From positions 1 through 13,107 of the forward strand of contig BEHW01000059.1 in NCBI GenBank assembly GCA_002898675.1: a DNA stretch of 13,107 bases, written 5' to 3'. A program made the translations under genes and the position numbers. The notes beneath the pieces are model-generated. The model was not told the DNA's origin, made no database searches, and worked only from the letters and a program-made list of their open reading frames with translations. Numbering within the stretch: the stretch's first letter is position 1; every line of letters begins with the position of its first letter. Positions 1-6,689 of the stretch are shown piece after piece. This DNA comes from a bacterium HR20 (GTDB lineage Bacteria > Bacteroidota > Ignavibacteria > Kapaibacteriales > NICIL-2).

Positions 1-1
1 G

Positions 2-427
2 AACGTCATCGCGATCGCTGCTGGGATCATTGATGGTCTCCAAATGGGCGACAACACGAAAGCAGCGCTTGTGACGCGTGGCCTTGCCGAAATCGCTCGA
101 CTGGGAATGGAGTTAGGCGCAAACCCAATGACGTTCAGCGGGCTGAGCGGCTTGGGCGATCTTTTCGTAACGTGCACGTCACGCCATTCCCGCAATCGTC
201 TCGTCGGTGAACGTATCGGGCGCGGTGAATCTCTACCAGAGATTCTCGCGAGCATGAAAATGGTTGCCGAAGGCATCGAGACGACGGTCTCTGCACTCGA
301 ATTGGCCAGCGATTACGGAATCGAAATGCCTATCGCCGAGCAAGTGTACTGCATCCTCTTCGAGGGAAAGGATCCTCGCACGGCAATCTCCGAGCTGATG
401 ACACGCCAAATCAAGCGCGAGCATTAG
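2..427 (+). CDS. gpsA: Glycerol-3-phosphate dehydrogenase [NAD(P)+], C-terminal part (5' cut by window edge)
   Basis: The visible 141 residues are the C-terminal helical domain of GpsA, the cytoplasmic enzyme that reduces dihydroxyacetone phosphate to sn-glycerol-3-phosphate for phospholipid synthesis. The reading frame is open from base 2, so the NAD-binding Rossmann half lies upstream of the window. Family hallmarks seen are the run GDNTKAALVTRGLAEIARLG, the substrate-domain motif SGLGDLFVTCTSRHSRNR, and the late motif VAEGIETT followed by the usual IPIAEQVY-like stretch (here MPIAEQVY). The C-terminus ends with ISELMTRQIKREH, which is normal for the family, so the gene looks intact at this end. 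Its TAG stop (425-427) overlaps the stop of convergent xseB by three bases, leaving no room for an intergenic terminator. Identification is firm; only the missing N-terminus is unseen. Confidence 0.96.
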   Translation, partial: NVIAIAAGIIDGLQMGDNTKAALVTRGLAEIARLGMELGANPMTFSGLSGLGDLFVTCTSRHSRNRLVGERIGRGESLPEILASMKMVAEGIETTVSALELASDYGIEMPIAEQVYCILFEGKDPRTAISELMTRQIKREH

Positions 428-651
428 TCCACGCTCGGTGGAGCTATATCGTCGTGCTCGTCCTGCCCGCCAATTGTGATGATGCGTTGGCGGATGGATG
501 CAAGGTGCTCGCGAAGCCGCTTTGCTATCGCCATGCCTTCTTCGTAGAGCGCTACTAACTCCTCGATGGGGCGATCGGCAGCTTCTAACTGTTGCCGTAT
601 TTCCTCGAGCCTCCGGAGCTGCTCGTCAATGGTGGGAGTCTTTTTTGCCAT
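424..651 (-). CDS. xseB: Exodeoxyribonuclease VII small subunit
   Basis: This 75-residue protein matches XseB in size and character: a short helical protein with the family pattern TIDEQLRRLEEIRQQLE, then PIEELVALYEEGMAIAKR. It binds the long helical arm of XseA to form exonuclease VII, a cytoplasmic enzyme that degrades single-stranded DNA from either end, used in repair and in clearing displaced strands. I chose the ATG at 651 (MAKKTP) over a TTG four codons upstream because it gives the usual N-terminus; no clear Shine-Dalgarno precedes either. The start lies 26 bases inside the end of xseA, so the two subunits are very likely translationally coupled. The acidic tail (DEHDDIAPPSVD) ends at a TAA that overlaps the gpsA stop on the other strand. 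Confidence 0.93.
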   Translation of the reverse strand: MAKKTPTIDEQLRRLEEIRQQLEAADRPIEELVALYEEGMAIAKRLREHLASIRQRIITIGGQDEHDDIAPPSVD

Positions 652-1861
652 CGTGCGTTGCAAGGTGATAGACAGGATCGAAAACGGATGTAACGCTCGC
701 TATGGCGCTGTCGCACTGGCGGTGGATCCGCAGTTGGTCGCCCGGCGCAAGCTGCTCGGATGCAGGGAGGATACGCCCATCTCGTTCGATGAGCGCAAAG
801 CCACGGTCGAGTGGACCGAGTGGGTGGAGTAACGCTATTGCGGACTGGAGCTGCTCCTGCTGCTGAATGTAGCTTTCAACACTGCGCAAAGCAGCTACGC
901 GCAATCGTTCAACGGTGCTAATGAGCTGGAAGCAAAGATGCTCGTGCTGCATGCTCAGCACGCGAGAGGTAGTGGGGGAGAGGAAATCTGCGATGAGCAA
1001 CTCTGCTTGATCGAGTCGGCTCGCGAGTGCGGTGCGGGTGCGTTCGGCCCAATCATCGAGCCACAAGAGAACATCTTCGCGGCGAATCGGGGTGCAGAGC
1101 TCTGCTGCTGCAGTTGGAGTCGCAGCGCGGACATCTGCGACGAAGTCTGCAATGGTGACATCTGTTTCATGCCCGACCGCAGAAACAATAGGGACGCCTG
1201 CGCGGAAGATTGCATCAGCGACCGTGCGAGTATTGAACGCCCACAGATCCTCGATCGAACCGCCACCACGCCCGACGATAATGACATCGCACCCGAACGA
1301 TTCCAGCTCAGCGAGGGCACGGGCGATGTCCTCGGCGGCGTCTGCTCCTTGGACGAGCGTCGGACGGAAAACGACCGTTGCCGCTGGATTGCGCCGTTCG
1401 AGTGTGGTGAGAATATCGCGAATTGCTGCACCGCTCGGTGAGGTTGCCACTCCGATGATCTCGGGCAGACGTGGGAGCCGACGCTTGCGCTCTGGATCGA
1501 AGTAGCCTGCAGCTGCAAGCTCCGTTTTGAGCTGCTCGAAGGCAAGGTAGAGATCGCCAACCCCTGCAGGCTGGACCGACCAACAGTCAATTTGGTAGTT
1601 GCCCTGCAGTGGATAGACGCTCAACCGTCCGCGCACCTTGACCTGCATGCCATCCTGGAGCTCGAAAGGAACTGTCCGTCCACGCCAGAGGACGCATCGA
1701 ATTTGTGCGCCTTCGTCCTTGAGCGTAAAGTAGCGATGGCCTGACTGGTGACGCTTGTAGTTGGAGACTTCGCCGAGGACGTGCACAAGCGGGAATTCTT
1801 CCTCCAGGACCTGGCTGATCGCTTGTGTCAGGAGCGATACTGTTAGCACGTGTTCATTCAT
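626..1861 (-). CDS. xseA: Exodeoxyribonuclease VII large subunit
   Basis: This 411-residue catalytic subunit of exonuclease VII has an N-terminal OB-fold for single-stranded DNA binding (about residues 5-100, starting LTVSLLTQAISQVLEE). The catalytic domain follows, with GVATSPSGAAIRDIL, then GRGGGSIEDLWAFN at about 197-210, then SAVGHETDVTIADFVAD at about 227-243 and TPTAAAE. A helical arm leads to the terminal LGPLDRGFALIERDGRIL module typical of the family. The arm is on the short side, since the E. coli protein has about 456 residues. I place the start at ATG 1861 (MNEHVLTVS); an in-frame extension to 1933 would run into ispF and adds no family sequence. It overlaps xseB by 26 bases and is divergent from ispF with 42 bases between the starts. 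The antisense strand carries long open frames, which I read as shadows. Confidence 0.96.
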   Translation of the reverse strand: MNEHVLTVSLLTQAISQVLEEEFPLVHVLGEVSNYKRHQSGHRYFTLKDEGAQIRCVLWRGRTVPFELQDGMQVKVRGRLSVYPLQGNYQIDCWSVQPAGVGDLYLAFEQLKTELAAAGYFDPERKRRLPRLPEIIGVATSPSGAAIRDILTTLERRNPAATVVFRPTLVQGADAAEDIARALAELESFGCDVIIVGRGGGSIEDLWAFNTRTVADAIFRAGVPIVSAVGHETDVTIADFVADVRAATPTAAAELCTPIRREDVLLWLDDWAERTRTALASRLDQAELLIADFLSPTTSRVLSMQHEHLCFQLISTVERLRVAALRSVESYIQQQEQLQSAIALLHPLGPLDRGFALIERDGRILPASEQLAPGDQLRIHRQCDSAIASVTSVFDPVYHLATHDGKKDSHH

Positions 1862-1903
1862 GATGTGCAAATTAGCAGTTGCTGCACAACGTCGAGTGTG
1901 ACC
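1862..1903. other. Short divergent spacer between xseA and ispF
   Basis: Only 42 bases separate the two divergent start codons, so promoters for both genes must overlap each other or lie inside the opposing coding regions. Neither start has a recognisable Shine-Dalgarno. On the minus strand a TAATTTG lies six bases before the xseA ATG, but it has no matching upstream TTG at the expected distance, so I do not call a promoter. No inverted repeat that would suggest an operator is evident. Confidence 0.5.
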
Positions 1904-2380
1904 ATGCGGATTGGTTTTGGTGTGGATGTTCACCGATTCGCGCCCGGCGATCGGTTGATGTTAGGTGGTGTCGAGGTTCCTGCGCCCTACGGCGTAGAGG
2001 CACATAGCGATGGAGACGTGATCCTCCATGCGCTCTGCGATGCATTGCTCGGTGCAGCAGCGCTCGGCGATATTGGCGAGCATTTCCCCGATACAGATGC
2101 GCAATGGCGGAATGAGCCGAGCGGACGCTTCGTCGAGCGCATTGTCGAACTTCTCAGCCAGCAGTCGTTCCGCGTGGTCAATGTAGATGTCAGTCTCCTG
2201 CTCGAGACGCCAAAGATCGCACCCTACAAACGCACGATGCGGGAGAACATTGCTGCGCTTTGTCGTATTGCGCCCGAAGCAGTTTCGATCAAAGCAACGA
2301 CGAGCGAGCAAATTGGCTTTGTTGGTCGTAAGGAAGGGCTTGCCGCATATTGTGTCTGCCTCATCGAGGAAGTGTCGTGA
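1904..2380 (+). CDS. ispF: 2-C-methyl-D-erythritol 2,4-cyclodiphosphate synthase
   Basis: IspF converts 4-diphosphocytidyl-2-C-methyl-erythritol 2-phosphate to the 2,4-cyclodiphosphate with release of CMP, the fifth step of the non-mevalonate (MEP) isoprenoid pathway. It works as a cytoplasmic trimer. The 158-residue protein is full length (E. coli has 159). The divalent-metal ligands are present: D8 and H10 in GFGVDVHRF, and H42 in HSDGDVILHALCDALLGA. H34 (in AHSDGD) and the GDIGEHFPDTD loop are also there, as is the C-terminal ATTSEQIGFVGRKEGLAAYCVCLI. Start is ATG 1904, which gives the canonical MRIGFGVDVH; longer in-frame extension has no family match. It leads the overlapping series: its TGA at 2378-2380 overlaps the GTG start of the kinase gene. 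Presence of this gene shows that the organism uses the MEP pathway. Confidence 0.97.
   Translation: MRIGFGVDVHRFAPGDRLMLGGVEVPAPYGVEAHSDGDVILHALCDALLGAAALGDIGEHFPDTDAQWRNEPSGRFVERIVELLSQQSFRVVNVDVSLLLETPKIAPYKRTMRENIAALCRIAPEAVSIKATTSEQIGFVGRKEGLAAYCVCLIEEVS
2366..2370 (+). promoter_or_regulatory. Ribosome binding site of the histidine kinase gene
   Basis: GAGGA ends six bases before the GTG at 2377, inside the last codons of ispF. It supports GTG 2377 as the kinase start, rather than TTG 2350, which would put unrelated residues in front of the signal sequence. It is notable because most other starts in this window have no comparable purine-rich site. Confidence 0.6.
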
Positions 2381-4461
2381 GATGGGTCGCGCTGGCAATT
2401 GGTGCTGCTCTGTTGGGGAGCTGTTCCTCTCCGAAGGAGGAGCCGTATCCCGTTTCTGTCGAATGCGCAGAGCTTTCCGAGGCCAGCGGACTTCGAGCGC
2501 CAGCGTATGATCAGCGCGGGGCGCTCCTCGGCTACAGTGCGGAACGCGGCGCCATCGTTGAACGCTCAATGCAGGGCGAGCAGGTGTTGCTTGCGCTCCG
2601 TGATAGTGTGCTCGATGTCGCGTGGGATGGACAGCGCCACGTTCTCGCTGTCCAGACAGGTGACGGCATTCGAATCGTCGAGTTCGAGAAAACACGTACG
2701 CTGCGAGAACGGTGCTACTGCACAGCGCGTGGAGGACGATTTCTACCCACCGATCACGCTGCACGATGGGCATGGCTTACAAGTGATGGGCAACTTGTTG
2801 TGCAGCATGCTGGAGAGAGTATTTCTGCGGCCCCCGGACGCATGCTCGTGCGTGATGGCGCCAAACTGTTCTATGCCACGAGCGATACCACGCTCGTTGT
2901 ACTCGATGGTGGCGGCGATCGCTTGCCGGACATTGTCGTCTGGGAAGCAGTCGCGGTACACACTGGACGGAAGCGGTTTTCTGGAGTCGTCCCAGCCAAG
3001 CTCGACCGCATCGCTGCCAATGCACACGTGGCAGCGGCGATTGTACGTGCAGGCGAAAGCTACGCTATCGAATGGTACCGTCCGACAGCGCAAGGGGACG
3101 TTGTCTTCGAAGCGCAAACCTTGTTGCCACAGAGGCTCCTGGAGCCGAAGGGAATGCTGCTTTCCGGTGATACTGCCGTCGCTATCTTTGGCAGTGGCGT
3201 TGCTGTTGCAACAGAGGGAAGCGTTCTTGCAGTCTCCACCAGTACTGGTGCATTGAGGTTGCGCGGTGTACAGTCCGCTGTGCAGCAGGACGGTCGCATC
3301 CTGATCAGCGACGGTAGCCGTGCCGTTGTGCTTGCATTTGGCACAAATCCATGGTGGTGGGTGGAACGAAGTGTACCGATACTCTACCGCATTGCACTTG
3401 CGCTCATTGGTATCGTCGTCTTGGTTGGAATTGTCAGTCGCATCGGTCGCTATCGGCGACTGGTGGGCGCACTGCTCGAGAAAGGCTCGCGCGGTGCGCT
3501 GATTGTCGTTGATCGCCACGGTCGTGTGCGGCGGCTCAATTCCGTTGCGCGTCTGTGGCTTGGGATCGAACGGGGAACTCCGCTTGGGAGGCCGCTTGCG
3601 CAGTACTTGCGCCAGCACTGGATGCCGCTTAGGGAGATCATCGAGCAGTCACTTTCGCTTCGTTCTGGCATTGTGCGCGAGGTTGCCATCACATCCGATG
3701 GCACTGAGCAGCGATTCATCGTTACGGCTGAACCGCTCTATGGCTTGTTTACTCGGTTTGAAGGTCTGCTTCTTTCCCTGTGGGATGTTACGCCGCAGTA
3801 TCAGCAATGGCAGCTTCTCAATTGGGCGCAGTTGGCGCATGATCTGCAGACGTCTGTGACCACGATTCGCCTCGACGCTGAGCAGCTTGCCAGCGTAGTA
3901 ATGCCCAATGGACGTCAGCTGCAACAGCGGATTCTCCGTCAAGCGACTACGCTTCTGCAACGCTTCCGCGATCTGTTGGCGCTCGGTCGCGGAGAGCAAG
4001 CAATGCTCGAGGAATGCGCTGTCGCTGAACTCTTCGCTGAAGTTGCCAGCGATCTCGAAGCGGTCGTTCCTGCACAGATTTCGCTTGTGATTCGTCCTAC
4101 ACCGCTGGTTGTCAGACTCGATCGCCGCCGTATTCTGCGTGCACTGCACAATGCGGTTACCAACGCGATCCGTGCGATTGGTTCGCAAGATGGGATAGTC
4201 GAGCTCTCCGCAACACTTGCAGCCGAGAGCATCGTCCTGGCTGTTCGCGATACGGGCGTTGGCATGGATGAAGAGACGTGTCGGAAGATGCAGCAGCCAC
4301 TGTTTACAACACACCGCGCAGGTCACGGGTTAGGTTCGGTAATCATGCAGCAGATGGTGCGAGCACATGGCGGATGGATCGAGATTCGCTCGCGCCTTGG
4401 CGAAGGGACGACCGTTATGTTTCACTTGCCACGTTCGCTCTATGTACGACACCAGCGTTGA
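2377..4461 (+). CDS. Membrane sensor histidine kinase, NtrB/NtrY-like, with lipobox and large extracytoplasmic domain
   Basis: This 694-residue protein is read as a sensor kinase. Residues 1-16 form a hydrophobic signal ending in the lipobox LGSC (C16). Residues 17 to about 330 are beta-rich and probably extracytoplasmic, with repeated short strands that suggest a propeller-like fold (inference). A transmembrane helix covers about 335-355. There is no HAMP domain; a PAS-like domain follows at about 372-480, starting GALIVVDRHGRVRRLN. The H-box LAHDLQTSVTTI carries the phospho-accepting H488. The ATPase domain has the N-box HNAVTNAIRAI (N596), the G1 box DTGVG (625-629), a short lid with FTTHR, and the G2 box GHGLG (649-653). 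The short lid resembles NtrB/NtrY kinases. No receiver or DNA-binding domain is fused, and no response regulator gene is in the window, so partner and signal are unknown. GTG 2377 overlaps the ispF stop. Confidence 0.88.
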   Translation: MRWVALAIGAALLGSCSSPKEEPYPVSVECAELSEASGLRAPAYDQRGALLGYSAERGAIVERSMQGEQVLLALRDSVLDVAWDGQRHVLAVQTGDGIRIVEFEKTRTLRERCYCTARGGRFLPTDHAARWAWLTSDGQLVVQHAGESISAAPGRMLVRDGAKLFYATSDTTLVVLDGGGDRLPDIVVWEAVAVHTGRKRFSGVVPAKLDRIAANAHVAAAIVRAGESYAIEWYRPTAQGDVVFEAQTLLPQRLLEPKGMLLSGDTAVAIFGSGVAVATEGSVLAVSTSTGALRLRGVQSAVQQDGRILISDGSRAVVLAFGTNPWWWVERSVPILYRIALALIGIVVLVGIVSRIGRYRRLVGALLEKGSRGALIVVDRHGRVRRLNSVARLWLGIERGTPLGRPLAQYLRQHWMPLREIIEQSLSLRSGIVREVAITSDGTEQRFIVTAEPLYGLFTRFEGLLLSLWDVTPQYQQWQLLNWAQLAHDLQTSVTTIRLDAEQLASVVMPNGRQLQQRILRQATTLLQRFRDLLALGRGEQAMLEECAVAELFAEVASDLEAVVPAQISLVIRPTPLVVRLDRRRILRALHNAVTNAIRAIGSQDGIVELSATLAAESIVLAVRDTGVGMDEETCRKMQQPLFTTHRAGHGLGSVIMQQMVRAHGGWIEIRSRLGEGTTVMFHLPRSLYVRHQR

Positions 4462-4906
4462 CCCACGTTCGCTCCGAAGCATTGTCCATCGCCGCCGAGG
4501 TGCGGCGTTCGACTATGGGACCAAACGCATAGGGTGGGCTGTGTGCGATGAGTATCACGTCACGATTACGCCAAAGGGGATGTTCGATCGCCAATCGCCC
4601 TCGTTGTGGGATGATATTCTCGAAGCTCTCGAGCGCGAACGCATCGGGTTTTGTTTAGTTGGCGTCCCACTTCGCGATGACGGAACGATTCCACCGGTGA
4701 CGTTCGAGATTGATCGCTTTTCTCGTGAGCTCGAGGAGCGCAGCAGCCTGCCCGTGATCCTGGTGGATGAGTCGTTTAGCTCACGCCGTGCGGTAGCGAC
4801 TATGCTCGAAATTGGCGATCGGCGGAGCACACGCCGACGGCGCGGCAGAACCGATGAAATTGCCGCAGCACTGATACTACGCGACTTTCTCGAAGATGCT
4901 GGATGA
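4442..4906 (+). CDS. ruvX: Putative pre-16S rRNA nuclease / Holliday junction resolvase-like protein YqgF (RuvX)
   Basis: This is a 154-residue RNase H-fold protein of the YqgF/RuvX family, implicated in trimming the 5' end of 16S rRNA precursor and originally proposed as a Holliday junction resolvase. The three acidic positions expected for the active site are visible: D24 in FDYGTKRIGWAV, E110 in VDESFSSRRAV, and D138 in TDEIAAALIL. The middle strand VGVPLRDDGT also fits. A basic loop (RRSTRRRRGR, just before D138) corresponds to the flexible basic loop of the family. Start is ATG 4442, the only good in-frame ATG nearby; it overlaps the kinase gene by 20 bases and leaves about 18 extra residues before the first strand. 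The end overlaps the next gene by four bases (ATGA). Confidence 0.9.
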   Translation: MYDTSVDPRSLRSIVHRRRGAAFDYGTKRIGWAVCDEYHVTITPKGMFDRQSPSLWDDILEALERERIGFCLVGVPLRDDGTIPPVTFEIDRFSRELEERSSLPVILVDESFSSRRAVATMLEIGDRRSTRRRRGRTDEIAAALILRDFLEDAG

Positions 4907-6243
4907 ACATGCTGCTGGTACCGATACTGCTCCTAAGCATTGGAGTTGCATGGTCGCAGCCGCGTCAGCGGTCCTTGCAGCCAGCAATGTTCCCTGCCTC
5001 CAACGTTGTTGGTATCTTCCATGCATTCCCCAGCCAGTCGCTCGATTCGAGTCAGTGCATTATCGGATATCGTGTGGTCATCGGGGACTTGCTCTTTCGC
5101 CAGCGGGGTGGCGCGGTGGGAGAATTCGTTGCGTACTACACAGCTACCATCGAACTGCGCGATACACTTGGGGTCGTTCGATATGCACGCGTCTTCCGCG
5201 ACAGTGTCATCCGACGCACGCTACCGGATCGGTTCAGTCCCGATGCAACAGCGAACCTGGACACAGTCACTCTCGCCAATGGGACCTACACCGTGAGTGT
5301 GGACATTATGCAGGAGCAGCGCCAGCGTATGCTTTGGCAATCGAGTGTTGCGCTTGGTTCGACCCCCGCGCTTTTGGCGTCTGCATCGCTCGCATTTGCA
5401 TCTACGCTCGAGCATGACGCTCGGATCTGCTTGGAGCCATGGGGAGGTGTGATTCCGTTCGGCACGCGGTGGGTTTGGGCACTCTGCGCAGTTCCCCGTT
5501 CGTGGAGCGGACGCGATGAGTTGACTGTTCAGGCGCGGCTTGTTCATCAATACTACCCGTTCTACCGCGGTGAGGACACTGTCGTGGTCACACCACCTGC
5601 TACCGATGACCGGAGCATCTTCGTGCGTCCGGTCGGAGTCATCGAACCGGATGTGCAGCAACGACGGGCATGCCTTGCGCTTCTGCCATCGAGCCAGCTA
5701 CGGCTGGTCGAAGCGCTGCTTGATCTACGACGTGCGATACCTGGCGATTACGTGCTCGACGTCATCCGCCCTACCACGCGAGATACACTCCACTTATCCT
5801 TTCGCATTCAATGGTTTGCTCCTCCAGTGCAGCTATTCCAGAGTCGCTACGCACTGGCGGTTATGCAGTACGTCCTGCCTGACGACGAGTACCGCACGCT
5901 TGCCGATACACCGGATTCTGATCGGGTCGCTGCCATTATCCGATGGTGGCAGTCGCAGGACCCAACGCCAGCGACGCGCTACAACGAAGCGATGGTTGAG
6001 TACTTCCGCCGTGCCCTCCAAGCCCGAAGCAGCTATGCTACTGCAACAGAATCCGATGGCGCGCTCACCGAGCGTGGGAAGATTTTCATCCTCTTCGGAG
6101 CACCCTCCCGTGTCGAGACAGACTTAGAGCCAGGCAGACCCGGGGTGGAGATTTGGTACTACACCAATGCTGTGCGCAAGCGGTTTACGTTCGAGGTCGG
6201 CCAGCAAGGTCGCTATCGCCTCCGGAAGATCGAGTCGCTATGA
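4903..6243 (+). CDS. Secreted GWxTD-domain-containing protein
   Basis: The 446-residue protein has a signal peptide (MNMLLVPILLLSIGVAWS, cleavage likely after S18) and is therefore exported. Residues 30-310 are beta-rich and not assignable by eye. The C-terminal part from about 320 resembles the GWxTD domain known from Bacteroidota, Ignavibacteria and Acidobacteria. It has a helical lead-in (VMQYVLPDDEYRTLAD), then RWWQSQDPTPATRYNEAMVEYFRRA from 347, then LTERGKIFILFGAPSRVE and EIWYY. The signature GWxTD itself reads GALTE at 386-390, so tryptophan and aspartate are replaced. The biochemical role of this family is unknown to me. ATG 4903 overlaps the ruvX stop by four bases (ATGA), implying coupling to the upstream genes. 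The stop overlaps the convergent minus-strand gene by six bases. Domain assignment is fairly sure; function is not. Confidence 0.78.
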   Translation: MNMLLVPILLLSIGVAWSQPRQRSLQPAMFPASNVVGIFHAFPSQSLDSSQCIIGYRVVIGDLLFRQRGGAVGEFVAYYTATIELRDTLGVVRYARVFRDSVIRRTLPDRFSPDATANLDTVTLANGTYTVSVDIMQEQRQRMLWQSSVALGSTPALLASASLAFASTLEHDARICLEPWGGVIPFGTRWVWALCAVPRSWSGRDELTVQARLVHQYYPFYRGEDTVVVTPPATDDRSIFVRPVGVIEPDVQQRRACLALLPSSQLRLVEALLDLRRAIPGDYVLDVIRPTTRDTLHLSFRIQWFAPPVQLFQSRYALAVMQYVLPDDEYRTLADTPDSDRVAAIIRWWQSQDPTPATRYNEAMVEYFRRALQARSSYATATESDGALTERGKIFILFGAPSRVETDLEPGRPGVEIWYYTNAVRKRFTFEVGQQGRYRLRKIESL

Positions 6244-6621
6244 TGGCTCCCAGTCGTCGCCACCGCAAGGGATGTAGTCCGGGCGAACGTGCTCATCGTA
6301 GAGCTGGCAGAACTGCCCGCTATCGTTGTAGTGACGGCACGAGCTGCAGAGCAGCTCTTCCTCGAGAGCCTGGGTGTGGTTGATGAACACGACAAACTGC
6401 CGATAGGCTGGATAGACGGCGTATCCCCACAACAGTGCCAGCGAGAGCGGGATGGAAAGCTCGATTCCGCCGTAGTACCAGATCGCAAATCCCGCAAGGA
6501 TGACCACAAACGAACGTATCAGCCCTCCGAGCACAATCGTACCCATCGCCAGGCGTGGTGAGCCTTCTGCATCGTAGTACCCACGACGGACGAGAAGTTG
6601 GTCAACGAGAACGTCGAGCAT
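6238..6621 (-). CDS. Small two-helix membrane protein with four-cysteine C-terminal tail, function unknown
   Basis: I do not recognise a named family. The 127-residue protein starts MLDVLVDQLLVRRGYYDAEG and has two likely transmembrane helices (about 24-49 and 53-72). A hydrophilic tail carries C92, C95, C105 and C119 in the spacing C-x2-C-x9-C-x13-C, ending GGDDWEPS. Such a layout suggests a small zinc- or iron-sulfur-binding knuckle beside the membrane; this is inference from spacing only. With a short N-terminus and two helices, both termini should be on the same side, probably the cytoplasm. ATG 6621 is preferred because the open frame further upstream runs into mutL and reads unlike protein. 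The gene is divergent from mutL across 67 bases and converges on the GWxTD gene with a six-base overlap. A real gene is favoured by the hydropathy pattern and clean boundaries. Confidence 0.7.
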   Translation of the reverse strand: MLDVLVDQLLVRRGYYDAEGSPRLAMGTIVLGGLIRSFVVILAGFAIWYYGGIELSIPLSLALLWGYAVYPAYRQFVVFINHTQALEEELLCSSCRHYNDSGQFCQLYDEHVRPDYIPCGGDDWEPS

Positions 6622-6660
6622 AGCAAGTGGTGTATTTTCGCTGCGGTCATCTGCACGCGC

Positions 6661-6689
6661 CAAATTACTGCAGGCATCCGTCCGCGCAA
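6661..6689 (-). promoter_or_regulatory. Candidate Bacteroidota-type promoter for the four-cysteine membrane protein gene
   Basis: Read on the minus strand, TTG (complement of 6687-6689) is followed by 19 bases and then TAATTTG (complement of 6661-6667). Bacteroidota housekeeping promoters are known to use a -33 TTTG and a -7 TAnnTTTG about 19-21 bases apart, and this is one T short of the -7 consensus. It lies 39 bases before the ATG at 6621, a plausible leader length. The -33 element would overlap the first base of the mutL start codon on the other strand. The match is suggestive only. Confidence 0.3.

Noticed and set aside
938..1590. Long open frames overlapping xseA in other frames on both strands (for example 938-1441 plus and 955-1590 minus)
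   Set aside because: They lie wholly over conserved XseA catalytic sequence and their translations are low in hydrophobic pattern and rich in Arg, Ser and Cys, as expected for shadow frames in GC-rich DNA.
1868..1874. TAATTTG on the minus strand before xseA
   Set aside because: It is only six bases from the start codon and has no partner TTG at the right distance.
11..2922. Two copies of the palindrome GCGATCGC (11-18 and 2915-2922)
   Set aside because: It recalls the HIP1 repeat of cyanobacteria, but two copies in 13 kb, both inside genes, is not a meaningful excess.
4442..4495. Possibility that ruvX starts later, without the 18-residue N-terminal extension
   Set aside because: No in-frame ATG, GTG or TTG occurs between 4445 and the first conserved strand, so ATG 4442 stays the best start.
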